A model generated the notes under the pieces. The model worked only from the letters and a program-made list of their open reading frames with translations, searched no databases and was not told where the DNA came from. This document shows positions 35,975-44,869 of a DNA stretch of 64,000 bases, piece by piece (position 1 is the first letter of the stretch; each line of letters begins with the position of its first letter). This DNA comes from JBFFZF01 sp050732695 (GTDB lineage Bacteria > Gemmatimonadota > Gemmatimonadetes > Longimicrobiales > RSA9), in contig JBOHRL010000033.1 of NCBI GenBank assembly GCA_050732695.1, positions 1 to 64,000 on the forward strand, read 5' to 3'. The translations under genes were made by a program, and so were the position numbers.

Positions 35975-36640
35975 GTGGATCAGGTCACGAATCGTTTCAC
36001 GCTGTTAACCCTGTTTCAGGACGGTGGTGGGTGGATGTACCCGCTGCTGTTGTGTTCGCTGTTCGCGCTGGGCGTAATCATCGCGAAGGCCTATTCGCTG
36101 TGGATCGCGAACCGTCGCTCGTCGGCGATCCTCGAGGAAGTCGAGTCACTGATCCGCGCGGGCAAGGTGAACGAAGCCGTTATCCGCTGCGAAGAGACGC
36201 CGGGTCCGGTCGCAGCGATTCTGCTCGCAGGGCTCCGCCGCGTGCAGGAAGGCGACTACCGGGCCGATGACGTCCAACAGGCGGTGAAGACGACCGGTAC
36301 GATCGAATTGGGGTTCCTCGAGCGTGGATTGCCCATTCTCGCGACGGTGTCGAACGTGGCGCCGCTGCTGGGGTTCCTTGGCACGGTGGCGGGAATGATC
36401 TCCGCGTTCGCGGCGATCGAGCTGGCCGGGCAGGTCGAGGCGACGCTCGTCGCCGGCGGGATCAAGGTCGCCCTGATCACGACCGCGGCGGGTCTGCTGA
36501 TCGCCGTGCCGGTGAACATCGCCTACAACTTCTTCGTAACGCGCATCGACAAGCTGATCCTCGAGATGGAACAGGGAGCGGCAAGGATTCAAGCGCTTGT
36601 TTGGGAGCTGGCGGACCGACGGACTGCGGCACAGGTCTGA
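35975..36640 (+). CDS. exbB: MotA/TolQ/ExbB proton channel family protein
   Basis: A 221-aa inner-membrane protein with three hydrophobic segments (WMYPLLLCSLFALGVIIAKAY; GLPILATVSNVAPLLGFLGTV; KVALITTAAGLLIAVPVNIAY) and the ExbB-type pattern APLLGFLGTVAGMISAF. With the two ExbD-like proteins after it, it would form a proton-driven energiser for TonB-like or envelope functions; no TonB gene is in view. The GTG at 35975 has AAAGGGAG 6 nt upstream, supporting it over an in-frame ATG that lies within cdaA. Confidence 0.9.
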   Translation: MDQVTNRFTLLTLFQDGGGWMYPLLLCSLFALGVIIAKAYSLWIANRRSSAILEEVESLIRAGKVNEAVIRCEETPGPVAAILLAGLRRVQEGDYRADDVQQAVKTTGTIELGFLERGLPILATVSNVAPLLGFLGTVAGMISAFAAIELAGQVEATLVAGGIKVALITTAAGLLIAVPVNIAYNFFVTRIDKLILEMEQGAARIQALVWELADRRTAAQV

Positions 36641-36656
36641 GCAGACGGAGCATCAC

Positions 36657-37079
36657 GTGGCGCTGATCAGGAGGAGAAGACCCCGCACCACCGGCGAGAT
36701 CCCGACGGCGTCGATGGCGGACATTGCATTCCTGCTCCTCATTTTCTTTCTGGTCTCGACGGTGTTCGAGGAGGAGAAGGGGTTGCAGCTCGTGCTGCCG
36801 GAATCGACAGAGGAGCAGCAGGTTCCACAGTCTGACCTCCTCCACATCATCGTGCAGCCGGACGGCATGGTCCGACTGAAACTGGGCCAGAGTTCGTCCG
36901 AGCAGCTGGTCCAGCCGGATGCATTGCCCGCGATCTGGCGACAGCAGTCGAATCAGAACCCGAGTCTGATTGCTGCCGTCGAGACGGACCCGACCGCGCC
37001 CTACAAGTACATGGTGGATGTACTCGACGCATTGCAGCGGGCAGGCGCGTCGCGAATCTCACTCCAGGTCCTCGAGTAG
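36657..37079 (+). CDS. exbD: ExbD/TolR family protein, first copy
   Basis: A 140-aa bitopic protein. A basic N-terminus (ALIRRRRPRTTGEIPTASM) leads to one membrane helix (ADIAFLLLIFFLVSTVF) with the essential helix Asp, then a periplasmic ExbD fold. The GTG start at 36657 follows CGGAG by 6 nt. It sits 16 bp after exbB and 6 bp before a second, different ExbD. Confidence 0.9.
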   Translation: MALIRRRRPRTTGEIPTASMADIAFLLLIFFLVSTVFEEEKGLQLVLPESTEEQQVPQSDLLHIIVQPDGMVRLKLGQSSSEQLVQPDALPAIWRQQSNQNPSLIAAVETDPTAPYKYMVDVLDALQRAGASRISLQVLE

Positions 37080-37085
37080 ACGGCG

Positions 37086-37523
37086 ATGCTGCAAGGCGGA
37101 TTCAAGCGCAAGGCGAAGGCAACCAGCGAGATCCCCGCGTGCTCTCTGGCCGACATGGCGTTCCTGCTGCTCATCTTCTTCATGGTCAGCACGACGTTCC
37201 GCAAGGAACAGAGCCGCGAAATCCTGTATCCGGAGGCGGAAGCGACCAGAAGGCTGGATCAGCCGCGCAAGGACATCCTCCACCTTTACATCGAGAGAGA
37301 TGGCCAGGTCTACATCAACGACCGCAACATCCCGATGGAACAGGTGAATGAAATCGTTGGACCCATGTACACGGAAAACCAGGCGCTGGTCGTGGTGATC
37401 AAGGCAGATTCCGACGTACCGTACCAGTATGTCGATCGAGTACAGAAGGAGCTTCAGGAAGCGAACGCGCTGAGAGTAACATTCTTTGCGAGCCTCGAGC
37501 AGCGGATCATGGGGAGACGATAG
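37086..37523 (+). CDS. exbD: ExbD/TolR family protein, second copy
   Basis: A 145-aa paralogue with the same plan: basic start, helix LADMAFLLLIFFMVSTTF with the conserved Asp, and a periplasmic domain (LHLYIERDGQVYINDRNIPM). ExbB-ExbD-ExbD sets with two non-identical ExbD subunits are frequent in Bacteroidota-like and Gemmatimonadota genomes. Last gene of the run that starts near 28840; 214 bp of non-coding DNA follow. Confidence 0.9.
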   Translation: MLQGGFKRKAKATSEIPACSLADMAFLLLIFFMVSTTFRKEQSREILYPEAEATRRLDQPRKDILHLYIERDGQVYINDRNIPMEQVNEIVGPMYTENQALVVVIKADSDVPYQYVDRVQKELQEANALRVTFFASLEQRIMGRR

Positions 37524-37725
37524 GGCCGCGGAAATATGGAAGGGAAGGAATCAGTAGACGGCACAACCCGGGTTACGCTTCTCTGGAGTGCCGGGCGCCA
37601 CCAGTGGCCCCTCGATGAACCCGGCAGTCGATTCCAATTCAAGTGACAATCCTCCACCCTCAACCGTTATCACGCGACCCTCCTCGACCTCCCCCGTCTC
37701 CTTTTCCCCGGATCCTGTCTGTCAA

Positions 37726-37731
37726 TAAACT
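37726..37731 (+). promoter_or_regulatory. Candidate -10 element for a leaderless yggS transcript
   Basis: TAAACT sits in the only AT-rich patch (TCAATAAACTAT) of the 37524-37737 gap, ending 6 nt before the yggS ATG. A start site 7 nt after it would be the A of the ATG, and no Shine-Dalgarno sequence is present. The -35 region is weak. Confidence 0.35.
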
Positions 37732-37737
37732 ATCCGC

Positions 37738-38430
37738 ATGGACGTGGCGAAGCTGAGGGAAGCCCTGGCGCGGGTTGAAGCCGGGATCGGTGCGGCACGG
37801 GTACGCTCGGGTCGGGCCGAACGTGTGACGATACTGGCAGTTACGAAGGGCCATCCGGCGCCGGTCGTCGAGGCTGCGTGGGAGGCGGGGCTGCGGGAGG
37901 TCGGAGAGAACCGGGTGGCGGAACTGGAAGCGAAGCGTGCGGAGATCCGGGTTCCGGTGAAGTGGCATCTGGTCGGCCACCTTCAGCGGAACAAGGTTCG
38001 GCGCGCGCTCGGGTTGTTCGATCTGCTGCATTCGCTGGACACGATGCGGCTGGCGGAAGTCGTCTCGCAGGAGGCAGAGCGGGCAGGTGTCGAGGTACCG
38101 GTGCTGGTGCAGGTGAACGCATCGGGCGAGGAGACGAAGGGTGGCTTCACGGTGGAGGCGGGTGTGGATTCCGTGGGTGGAGTGGTGGGTATGGCGGGAC
38201 TTCAGGTCAAGGGTCTGATGACGATGGCTCCGTTCACGGCGGACGAAGCCGTATTGCGAAGGACGTTTGCAAGGACGCGCGCACTCTATGACGAGTGCGC
38301 CAGAGCCGTGCCGGGCTTTGTTGCGGAGCATTGTTCGATGGGGATGTCGAACGATTATGAGATCGCCGTCGAAGAAGGCAGCACGCTGGTCCGGCTCGGT
38401 ACGATTCTCTTCGGGGAGCGACAAGGATGA
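37738..38430 (+). CDS. yggS: YggS family PLP-binding homeostasis protein
   Basis: A 230-aa member of the PLPBP/ProY family, a fold-type III barrel that binds pyridoxal phosphate and balances free PLP and amino-acid pools without known catalysis. The PLP lysine is in ILAVTKGHP (about residue 36). Other family patterns: GLREVGENRVAEL, WHLVGHLQRNKVRRAL and FVAEHCSMGMSNDYEIAVEEGSTLVRLGT. The next gene overlaps its stop (ATGA); pairing with divIVA is also common in other phyla (yggS/ylmE next to divIVA). Confidence 0.93.
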   Translation: MDVAKLREALARVEAGIGAARVRSGRAERVTILAVTKGHPAPVVEAAWEAGLREVGENRVAELEAKRAEIRVPVKWHLVGHLQRNKVRRALGLFDLLHSLDTMRLAEVVSQEAERAGVEVPVLVQVNASGEETKGGFTVEAGVDSVGGVVGMAGLQVKGLMTMAPFTADEAVLRRTFARTRALYDECARAVPGFVAEHCSMGMSNDYEIAVEEGSTLVRLGTILFGERQG

Positions 38431-40223
38431 TCGACCTTACCCCACTCGACGTTCGCAAGAAGAAGGGCGATTTCCGCCGCGGCCTCCGCGGTTACGAAGT
38501 GCCCCAGGTAGACGATTTCCTGGATCTGGTGGCGGAGCGGCTGGAAGCGGTCGTCCGCGCGAACCTCGAGATGACGGAGCGCCTGAAGCGTCTCGAGCAG
38601 CAGCTCGCGGAGTTCAAGGACCGCGAGAAGGCGCTCACGGACGCGCTCGTGACGGCGCAGACGATGCGCGAACAGATCCGATCCCAGTCTACGCGTGAGG
38701 GCGATCTGCTGCGCCGCAGGGCCGAAGAGGACGCCGCGCTGATCCGGACGGAAGCCGAACAGATGCGCGGTCGCGAAGAGGACTCGCTGCGCGGCCTCCG
38801 CGAACGCCAGGTTCGGTTCCTCGCCGACTACCGCTCGTTCCTCGAGCAGGAGCTGAGCCAGATGTCGGTGCACGCCCGGACGATCGAGGAGAAGCTCTCG
38901 ACGCGCGCGGCATCCGATCGGCCAGAACCGGCGCCCGCGCCATCGCCTTCGGCGCTGGCGTTCGCCCCGCAAGCAGAACACCCCGCGCCGCCGAGCGAGG
39001 ATCTCGTTCAGGGGCGCGTTGACGACCGGAATCGCCATCCTGCTTCGCGGTCGGGGTCCGGCCCGACGTTCCTGCCGGTACCGGAACCGGCGCCGGTCGA
39101 AGCCGAGCCTGTCGCGGAAGACGACAAACTCGAGGCGAGGCTGGGTTCGTTGCTTTCCGAGTGGGAGCCCGAGAACGAGGAAATCGTACTCGATGAGCAG
39201 GACGAGGACGTTGCCGACTTCTTGCTGTCGGATGCGGAGGTCACCGAGGAACCGGATTCGTTCGAGTCGCTCGTTGAAGAGGAAACGGCGTTGGAACCGC
39301 GGAGTCACGCGCACGACACGGTCTCTCGGCATTGGCAGGCTGAAACGCCGGACGCGGATCTGCTGCTTTCCGATGATGACGTGATTGCGGCCGCAGGCAT
39401 CGGCTCGACAGGTGGAAACGACCCGCTGTTCGATGAAGATGAAGAAGCGGCTCTGTGCGCAGCCATGGGCTTCGGCACGAATCCAGCCCCGCCGGTCGAT
39501 GCATTCGAACTCTCCGAAAGCGACATCCTCGATGAGGAGCCCGAAACGATCCACGCGGAGGAAACCGTTGTGGACCGCGCCATCGGACCGTTCGAGAGCT
39601 CCGCTGACGAGCCACAGCGCGAGCCGGAAGAATTCGTCGAGAGCAATCCGTTTGCGGATTTCGATCCGTTCGCAGAGGAGGAGCCAGCCTTTACGATCGG
39701 GCCGGCGCCGGCCGCCAGGCCGCCCGTGAATCACAACGTAATCGTCGAGCAGGCCGAGGCGGATGCCGAGTTCCTCGATGACCTGAACGACGAGATCCAG
39801 GAAATACCGCGACCGGCGAAACCTGCGCGCCCCGTCGAGGCCTTCGATCCGTTCGATGACGATCCGGCTGATTATCTTGCCGGCATTGGAACCGCGTCGG
39901 ACGTTTCCGGGCAACGGGTGGACGCTCAGGGTGAACCGCCGGTCGCGGCAGCGAATCCGGACACCAGGCCGGAAGCATCGGATGTGTCGGCCGCGTTCGA
40001 TGATGAGCCAGAAATGCTGCACGATCTCGGCAGAGCCGGTTTCTCGAACGCGACGCAGCACAACGGTCAGACCGAGGAACCGGTCGATTTCCTTGCTGGC
40101 TTCGGCTTGACGCTGCGTCCCATGTTCGGGCCGAAGGATTCGCTGAACACCGGGAATGACGAACAGGAATCGCCGGATCAGGCAACGCGCGACTTCTACT
40201 CGGTGCCACGGGTTACGAAGTGA
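38427..40223 (+). CDS. divIVA: DivIVA-domain protein with long acidic C-terminus
   Basis: A 598-aa protein. Residues 1-50 match the DivIVA membrane-curvature domain (LTPLDVRKKKGDFRRGLRGYEVPQVDDFLDLV), then a coiled coil to about 165. The remaining 430 or so residues are acidic, Pro/Glu-rich and disordered, with recurring patches such as FADFDPFAEEEP and FDPFDDDPADYLAGIG. DivIVA proteins mark poles and division sites; the tail could recruit partners. Typical DivIVA is 150-250 aa, so the tail is unusual. It overlaps both neighbours by 4 bp. Confidence 0.87.
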   Translation: MIDLTPLDVRKKKGDFRRGLRGYEVPQVDDFLDLVAERLEAVVRANLEMTERLKRLEQQLAEFKDREKALTDALVTAQTMREQIRSQSTREGDLLRRRAEEDAALIRTEAEQMRGREEDSLRGLRERQVRFLADYRSFLEQELSQMSVHARTIEEKLSTRAASDRPEPAPAPSPSALAFAPQAEHPAPPSEDLVQGRVDDRNRHPASRSGSGPTFLPVPEPAPVEAEPVAEDDKLEARLGSLLSEWEPENEEIVLDEQDEDVADFLLSDAEVTEEPDSFESLVEEETALEPRSHAHDTVSRHWQAETPDADLLLSDDDVIAAAGIGSTGGNDPLFDEDEEAALCAAMGFGTNPAPPVDAFELSESDILDEEPETIHAEETVVDRAIGPFESSADEPQREPEEFVESNPFADFDPFAEEEPAFTIGPAPAARPPVNHNVIVEQAEADAEFLDDLNDEIQEIPRPAKPARPVEAFDPFDDDPADYLAGIGTASDVSGQRVDAQGEPPVAAANPDTRPEASDVSAAFDDEPEMLHDLGRAGFSNATQHNGQTEEPVDFLAGFGLTLRPMFGPKDSLNTGNDEQESPDQATRDFYSVPRVTK

Positions 40224-41077
40224 CGCACGGCCGTCCGACCTTGCGGGCGGCGCTGTCAGAAGCAACGGCTGCTGTGCGGAGGGAGACCGCATTCGAGCCG
40301 GAGATCGCCATCATCCTCGGGACGGGGTTGGGTGCACTCGCGGAGGAAATCCGAGTCGAGGCGTCCATCCCGTACTCCGCGATCCCGCACGTTCCGATCG
40401 CCACCGTCGAGACGCACGCGGGACGCTTGCTGCTGGGCGAACTCGGCGCGCGGCGAGTCGTCGCGATGCAGGGTCGCTTCCATCGCTACGAAGGGTACAC
40501 GCTCCAGCAGGTCACACTGCCGGTGCGAACCATGGCGCTGCTGGGCGCCCACACATTGATCGTCTCGAACGTGAGCGGTGGTCTCAACCCGCTCTGGCAG
40601 CCCGGCGAACTCGTCCTGCTGGACGATCACATCAACCTGCTCGGGGATAATCCGCTGGTTGGTGCGAATCTCGACGACCTCGGTCCTCGCTTTCCAGACA
40701 TGTCCTCGCCGTACGATCGCGGCCTGCAAGCCATTGCTGAAGCGGTGGCACTGGAAGCAGGACTGAAGCTGCACCGGGGCGTCTACGCGGCGGTCGCGGG
40801 ACCGAACCTCGAGACACGCGCGGAGTACCGTATGTTGCGCGCGGTCGGTGCGGACGTGGTGGGAATGAGCACGGTCCCGGAGGTGATCGTCGCCCGCCAC
40901 ATGGGTCTTCGGGTTCTGGGTCTGAGCATCATCACGGACTCATGTCTTCCCGATGCGCTCGAACCTGCCGACATTGTCGCGATCATCCGGACGGCCACGA
41001 TGGCCGAGCCGGGGCTGACCGCCCTGATCCGCGGCGTCCTCGAACGACTGGACACCCGATCCGCGGCGGACGCCTGA
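40220..41077 (+). CDS. punA: Purine-nucleoside phosphorylase
   Basis: A 285-aa trimeric-type PNP that cleaves inosine/guanosine with phosphate. Motifs: ILGTGLGALAE, MQGRFHRYEGYTLQQVTLP, VSNVSGGLNPLWQPGELVLLDDHIN, AGPNLETRAEYRMLRAVGADVVGMSTVPE. The segment usually reading ITN or ITDMC is ITDSCLPD. It begins at a GTG overlapping the divIVA stop (GTGA). It fits purine salvage together with hpt. Confidence 0.93.
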   Translation: MTHGRPTLRAALSEATAAVRRETAFEPEIAIILGTGLGALAEEIRVEASIPYSAIPHVPIATVETHAGRLLLGELGARRVVAMQGRFHRYEGYTLQQVTLPVRTMALLGAHTLIVSNVSGGLNPLWQPGELVLLDDHINLLGDNPLVGANLDDLGPRFPDMSSPYDRGLQAIAEAVALEAGLKLHRGVYAAVAGPNLETRAEYRMLRAVGADVVGMSTVPEVIVARHMGLRVLGLSIITDSCLPDALEPADIVAIIRTATMAEPGLTALIRGVLERLDTRSAADA

Positions 41078-41102
41078 ACGGAACGCCGCACCCAGCCGAG
41101 CC

Positions 41103-44100
41103 ATGAAATATCCGGAGTACCCGACGTCCGCCGTGACGCTGGAGGAGACCATCCTCGATCAGTGGCGCGCGGAGAAATTGTTCGCCAGAACGCTGCAAGC
41201 GACGGAAGGCGCACCCGAGTTCGTCTTTTACGAGGGTCCGCCGACGGCGAACGGCCGGCCCGGAATTCATCACGTCATCAGTCGCACGATCAAGGACATG
41301 GTCTGCCGGCACCGCAGCATGCGCGGCTTTCACGTCACACGCATTGCCGGTTGGGACACGCACGGCCTGCCCGTCGAAATCGAGGCAGAAAAGAAACTCG
41401 GTATCAGCGGCAAGCGGCAGATCGAGGAGATCGGTGTAGCCCGCTTCAATCAGGTGTGCCGTGACAGTGTCTTCACGTACAAGGAGGACTGGGAACGGCT
41501 GTCCGAGCGGATCGGCTACTGGCTGGACTACTCGAAGCCGTACGTCACGTTCACGCCCGAGTACATCGAGAGCGTGTGGGCGATCCTGAAGCAGCTGGCG
41601 GACCGTGACCTGTTCTACCGTGGTCACAAGAGCGTGCCCTACTGTCCGCGTTGCGGGACCGCGCTGAGTTCCCACGAAGTTGCACAGGGCTACGAAGATG
41701 TGTCGGATCCGTCGCTCTACTTTTTCGCGCCCATCGTGAATGACGGCGGTGAGCCCGATGGGCGCGCGTTCCTCGTCTGGACCACGACACCGTGGACGCT
41801 GCCGTCCAACGTCGGCCTCGCGCTTCATGCAGGATTGGCCTACGTCGAGGTCGAATGGCCGGGCACCGATCGCCGAATCATTCTCGCAGAAGCAAGGAAG
41901 GACGCCGTCCTCGGTGAGGCGCGCGTTCTGCGCCGCTACACGGCGAAGGAACTCGAAGCGCTGCGCTACCGTGCACCGTTCGACATCGTGCCCGTCGAGG
42001 AGCCGGAGCGCGCATGGAAAGTCGTTCTCGAACCATTCGTGACGGCGGAGGATGGCACCGGCATTGTGCACCTTGCGCCTGCCTTCGGCGCTGACGATTA
42101 CGCATCCGGGCAGCGTCACGGTCTGCCCATGCTTCGGCCGGTCGATGATGCGGGACGATTCGTCGAGGGCACCGCGCTCGTCGGTGGCCAGTTCGTGAAG
42201 GATGCGGATGTCGTCCTGGTCGAGGACCTGAAGAAGCGCGGCCTCGTGTTTCGCGCAACGCACGAGACGCACAGCTATCCGCACTGCTGGCGCTGCGGCA
42301 GCCCGCTGCTTTACATGGCGAGAGACTCATGGTTCCTGCGCACGACGGCAGTCAGAGATGTGATGGTCGAACACAACCGCGGTATAGACTGGCACCCGCC
42401 CGAGATCGGCTCGAACCGCTTTGGTGAATGGCTGGAAGGCAACGTCGACTGGGCGATCTCACGCGAGCGGTACTGGGGCACGCCTCTGCCCGCATGGGTG
42501 TGCACGAAGCAGAGTGACCACGTCGAGTTCATCGGCTCTCTCGCGGACCTGGACGCCCGGGCGGGCGGACTCGCGGCTGGCTTCGATCCGCACAAGCCGT
42601 ACATCGACGAGATTCACTGGCCATGCTCCCGGTGTGACGGCACAATGAAGCGCACGCCGGAAGTCATCGATGCGTGGTTCGATTCCGGGTCGATGCCGTA
42701 TGCCCAGTGGCACTACCCGTTCGAGAACGAGGATCTGTTTCGCCGGTACTACCCGGCAGACTTCATCTGCGAAGGGATCGACCAGACCCGAGGCTGGTTC
42801 TATTCGCTGCTCGCCATCGCGACCATGCTCGGCCATGATGCGCCGTTCCGTGCCGTCGTCGTCAACGACATGATCCTCGATGCCGAGGGTCTGAAGATGG
42901 CCAAGTCGAAGGGCAACGTTGTCGACCCGTGGCAGGCCATTGCGGAATTCGGCGCGGACGCGATTCGCTGGCACATGGTCACGGTGAGCCAACCATGGGC
43001 GACCAAGCGATTCGACACGGCCGCCCTCACGGAAAACGTACGCCGCACATTCGACACGCTGGCCAACACCTATCGTTTCTTCGCGCTCTACGCCGGACTC
43101 TCGGCGTACGCACCCTCGGAAGCCGACCCCGCCGCCGCGGACCGGCCCCTGATGGACCGCTGGGTATTGTCGCGGCTCGAAGGACTGGTCAATCGTGTCG
43201 GCGCCGAGATGGAGCAGTATGAAGTGACGCGCGCAGCGCGCGCGGTCGGCGAGTTCATCGTCGATGACCTGTCCAACTGGTACGTGCGGCGCAGTCGCCC
43301 GCGGTTCTGGGGCACGCGCACCGAATCGCAAACCGACGCACTCCGACCAATCGCAATGAGCGGACCGGCCTCGCCGCTCGACGCCGGCGATCGGCACAAC
43401 GGCACCGATGCCTCGGAGATCCCGGTGGACATGCGCGCGGCATTCGCTACGCTGCATGAAGTCCTTGCCACCGTTGCGAGGCTGCTCGCGCCGGTTGTGC
43501 CGTTCCATGCTGACTGGCTGTACCGTGCGTTGTGCGGGACAAGCGTCCACCTTGCGGCCTGGCCGGTCCCGGTGAAGGCGCAGGCATCCGCGCGGAACCC
43601 CACTCTCGAACGCGGCATGGAAGCGGCACGTGAACTCGTGCGTCTCGGACGGGCGGCGAGGGAACTTGCAAGGATCCGCGTTCGCCAACCGCTCCGGGCT
43701 CTGCATGCCGTCGTGCCGCAAGGCTCGGAACTGGATGGCGCGCTGCTCGCCGTCGTCGAGGAAGAGCTGAACATCAAGCAGGTCATCTTCCTGAGCGATG
43801 CGGAAGATCTGGTCACGCATCGCGCGACGCCGAACTTCCGCGAGCTGGGTAAGCGTTTCGGCGCACGCACCCAGCAGGCCGCGGCGGCGATTCGCGCGCT
43901 GCCATCCAGCGCGCTCGCCACGTTCATGCGCGGCGGCGGCCTGGAGATCGATCTGGATGGCGAGACCCACGCACTCGAAGCGAACCATGTCGACGTTCGC
44001 GAGGAAGCGCGAGGCGATCTCGTCGTCGAAGCGGACGGCGCCTTCACGGTGGCGCTGGATCCGACGATTGATGATGCGCTTCGCCTCGAGGGCCTCGCGC

Positions 44101-44351
44101 GTGAACTGGTGAATCGCATCCAGCGCCTTCGGCGTGAGGGCGGTCTTGCCGTGAGCGATCGGATCCGGCTCTTCCTCTACGGCGGCGAGCCGATCCGCGA
44201 GACGGTGTCGCGCCACGGCGATGTCGTGGCTCGCGAGACACTCGCCATCTCGGTCGAGACCGGCGATCAGCCGCCCGAACGAGCGCATCACGCGTTTCAG
44301 AAAGTGGAGTTGGATGGGGTGACCGCGTGGATCGCACTGGATCCGGCATAA
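41103..44351 (+). CDS. ileS: Isoleucyl-tRNA synthetase, type 2, with swapped HIGH motif
   Basis: A 1082-aa class I synthetase charging tRNA-Ile. The catalytic domain has the IleRS2 look (GWDTHGLPVEIEAEKKLGIS; GHKSVPYCPRCGTALSSHEVAQ). The ATP signature reads G54-I-H-H57 (ANGRPGIHHVISRTIKD), i.e. HXGH with first and third residues exchanged. The second signature is K598-M-A-K-S602, with Ala where Ser is usual. Editing domain (WTTTPWTLPSNVGLALH) and anticodon-binding domain are complete. IleRS2 enzymes resist mupirocin and the GXHH form has been tied to very strong resistance. It lies 25 bp after PNP and overlaps lspA by 25 bp. Confidence 0.95.
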   Translation: MKYPEYPTSAVTLEETILDQWRAEKLFARTLQATEGAPEFVFYEGPPTANGRPGIHHVISRTIKDMVCRHRSMRGFHVTRIAGWDTHGLPVEIEAEKKLGISGKRQIEEIGVARFNQVCRDSVFTYKEDWERLSERIGYWLDYSKPYVTFTPEYIESVWAILKQLADRDLFYRGHKSVPYCPRCGTALSSHEVAQGYEDVSDPSLYFFAPIVNDGGEPDGRAFLVWTTTPWTLPSNVGLALHAGLAYVEVEWPGTDRRIILAEARKDAVLGEARVLRRYTAKELEALRYRAPFDIVPVEEPERAWKVVLEPFVTAEDGTGIVHLAPAFGADDYASGQRHGLPMLRPVDDAGRFVEGTALVGGQFVKDADVVLVEDLKKRGLVFRATHETHSYPHCWRCGSPLLYMARDSWFLRTTAVRDVMVEHNRGIDWHPPEIGSNRFGEWLEGNVDWAISRERYWGTPLPAWVCTKQSDHVEFIGSLADLDARAGGLAAGFDPHKPYIDEIHWPCSRCDGTMKRTPEVIDAWFDSGSMPYAQWHYPFENEDLFRRYYPADFICEGIDQTRGWFYSLLAIATMLGHDAPFRAVVVNDMILDAEGLKMAKSKGNVVDPWQAIAEFGADAIRWHMVTVSQPWATKRFDTAALTENVRRTFDTLANTYRFFALYAGLSAYAPSEADPAAADRPLMDRWVLSRLEGLVNRVGAEMEQYEVTRAARAVGEFIVDDLSNWYVRRSRPRFWGTRTESQTDALRPIAMSGPASPLDAGDRHNGTDASEIPVDMRAAFATLHEVLATVARLLAPVVPFHADWLYRALCGTSVHLAAWPVPVKAQASARNPTLERGMEAARELVRLGRAARELARIRVRQPLRALHAVVPQGSELDGALLAVVEEELNIKQVIFLSDAEDLVTHRATPNFRELGKRFGARTQQAAAAIRALPSSALATFMRGGGLEIDLDGETHALEANHVDVREEARGDLVVEADGAFTVALDPTIDDALRLEGLARELVNRIQRLRREGGLAVSDRIRLFLYGGEPIRETVSRHGDVVARETLAISVETGDQPPERAHHAFQKVELDGVTAWIALDPA

Positions 44352-44869
44352 CGAACCGCGCCGGTTCGAAGCGCACGATCCTGTTCGGTATCGTGGGCGG
44401 CTTCGTCATTCTCGATATCGCGACAAAACTGATCGTGCAGCGAACCTTCAGTCTGCACGAGCAGATAGAGGTCCTCGGCGATTTCATCCGTCTGACGTAC
44501 ATCTACAATCCGGGCGCCGCGTTCGGGATCTACCTCGGCCCGTACTCACGTGGTATCTTCCTCGCCCTGTCACTCGTCGCGCTGGCGATCCTGTTCTCGA
44601 TGTACGCATTCACGCCGGCGAGGCACGGCGGCCGGCTCGCCTCGATCGCGATGATCATAGCAGGCGCGTTCGGCAACCTCATCGACCGCATCCGCTCCCC
44701 GCACGGTGTGATCGACTTCATCGATGTCGGTCTCGGCACACTGCGCTGGCCCGTCTTCAACGTGGCGGACATGGCGGTTACGACGGGGGCGATCCTCCTC
44801 GCGCTGTCGCTCTGGCGGGACGAGACCGGGACCGAACCTTATCGAGATCAGGCCGATGGCGGGTCGTGA
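44327..44869 (+). CDS. lspA: Lipoprotein signal peptidase II
   Basis: A 180-aa inner-membrane aspartic protease that cleaves lipoprotein signal peptides after diacylglyceryl transfer. Four hydrophobic segments and both catalytic Asp motifs are present (AFGNLIDRI and FNVADMAVTTG), plus YIYNPGAAFGIY. It starts at a GTG inside the ileS end; a slightly later start cannot be excluded. The order ileS-lspA is widely conserved. One client would be the lipoprotein at 63399. Confidence 0.94.
   Translation: MDRTGSGITNRAGSKRTILFGIVGGFVILDIATKLIVQRTFSLHEQIEVLGDFIRLTYIYNPGAAFGIYLGPYSRGIFLALSLVALAILFSMYAFTPARHGGRLASIAMIIAGAFGNLIDRIRSPHGVIDFIDVGLGTLRWPVFNVADMAVTTGAILLALSLWRDETGTEPYRDQADGGS

Noticed and set aside
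38355..40292. 645-codon minus-strand frame over divIVA
   Set aside because: Long only because the acidic tail's codons lack complementary stops; divIVA has the domain and operon overlap.
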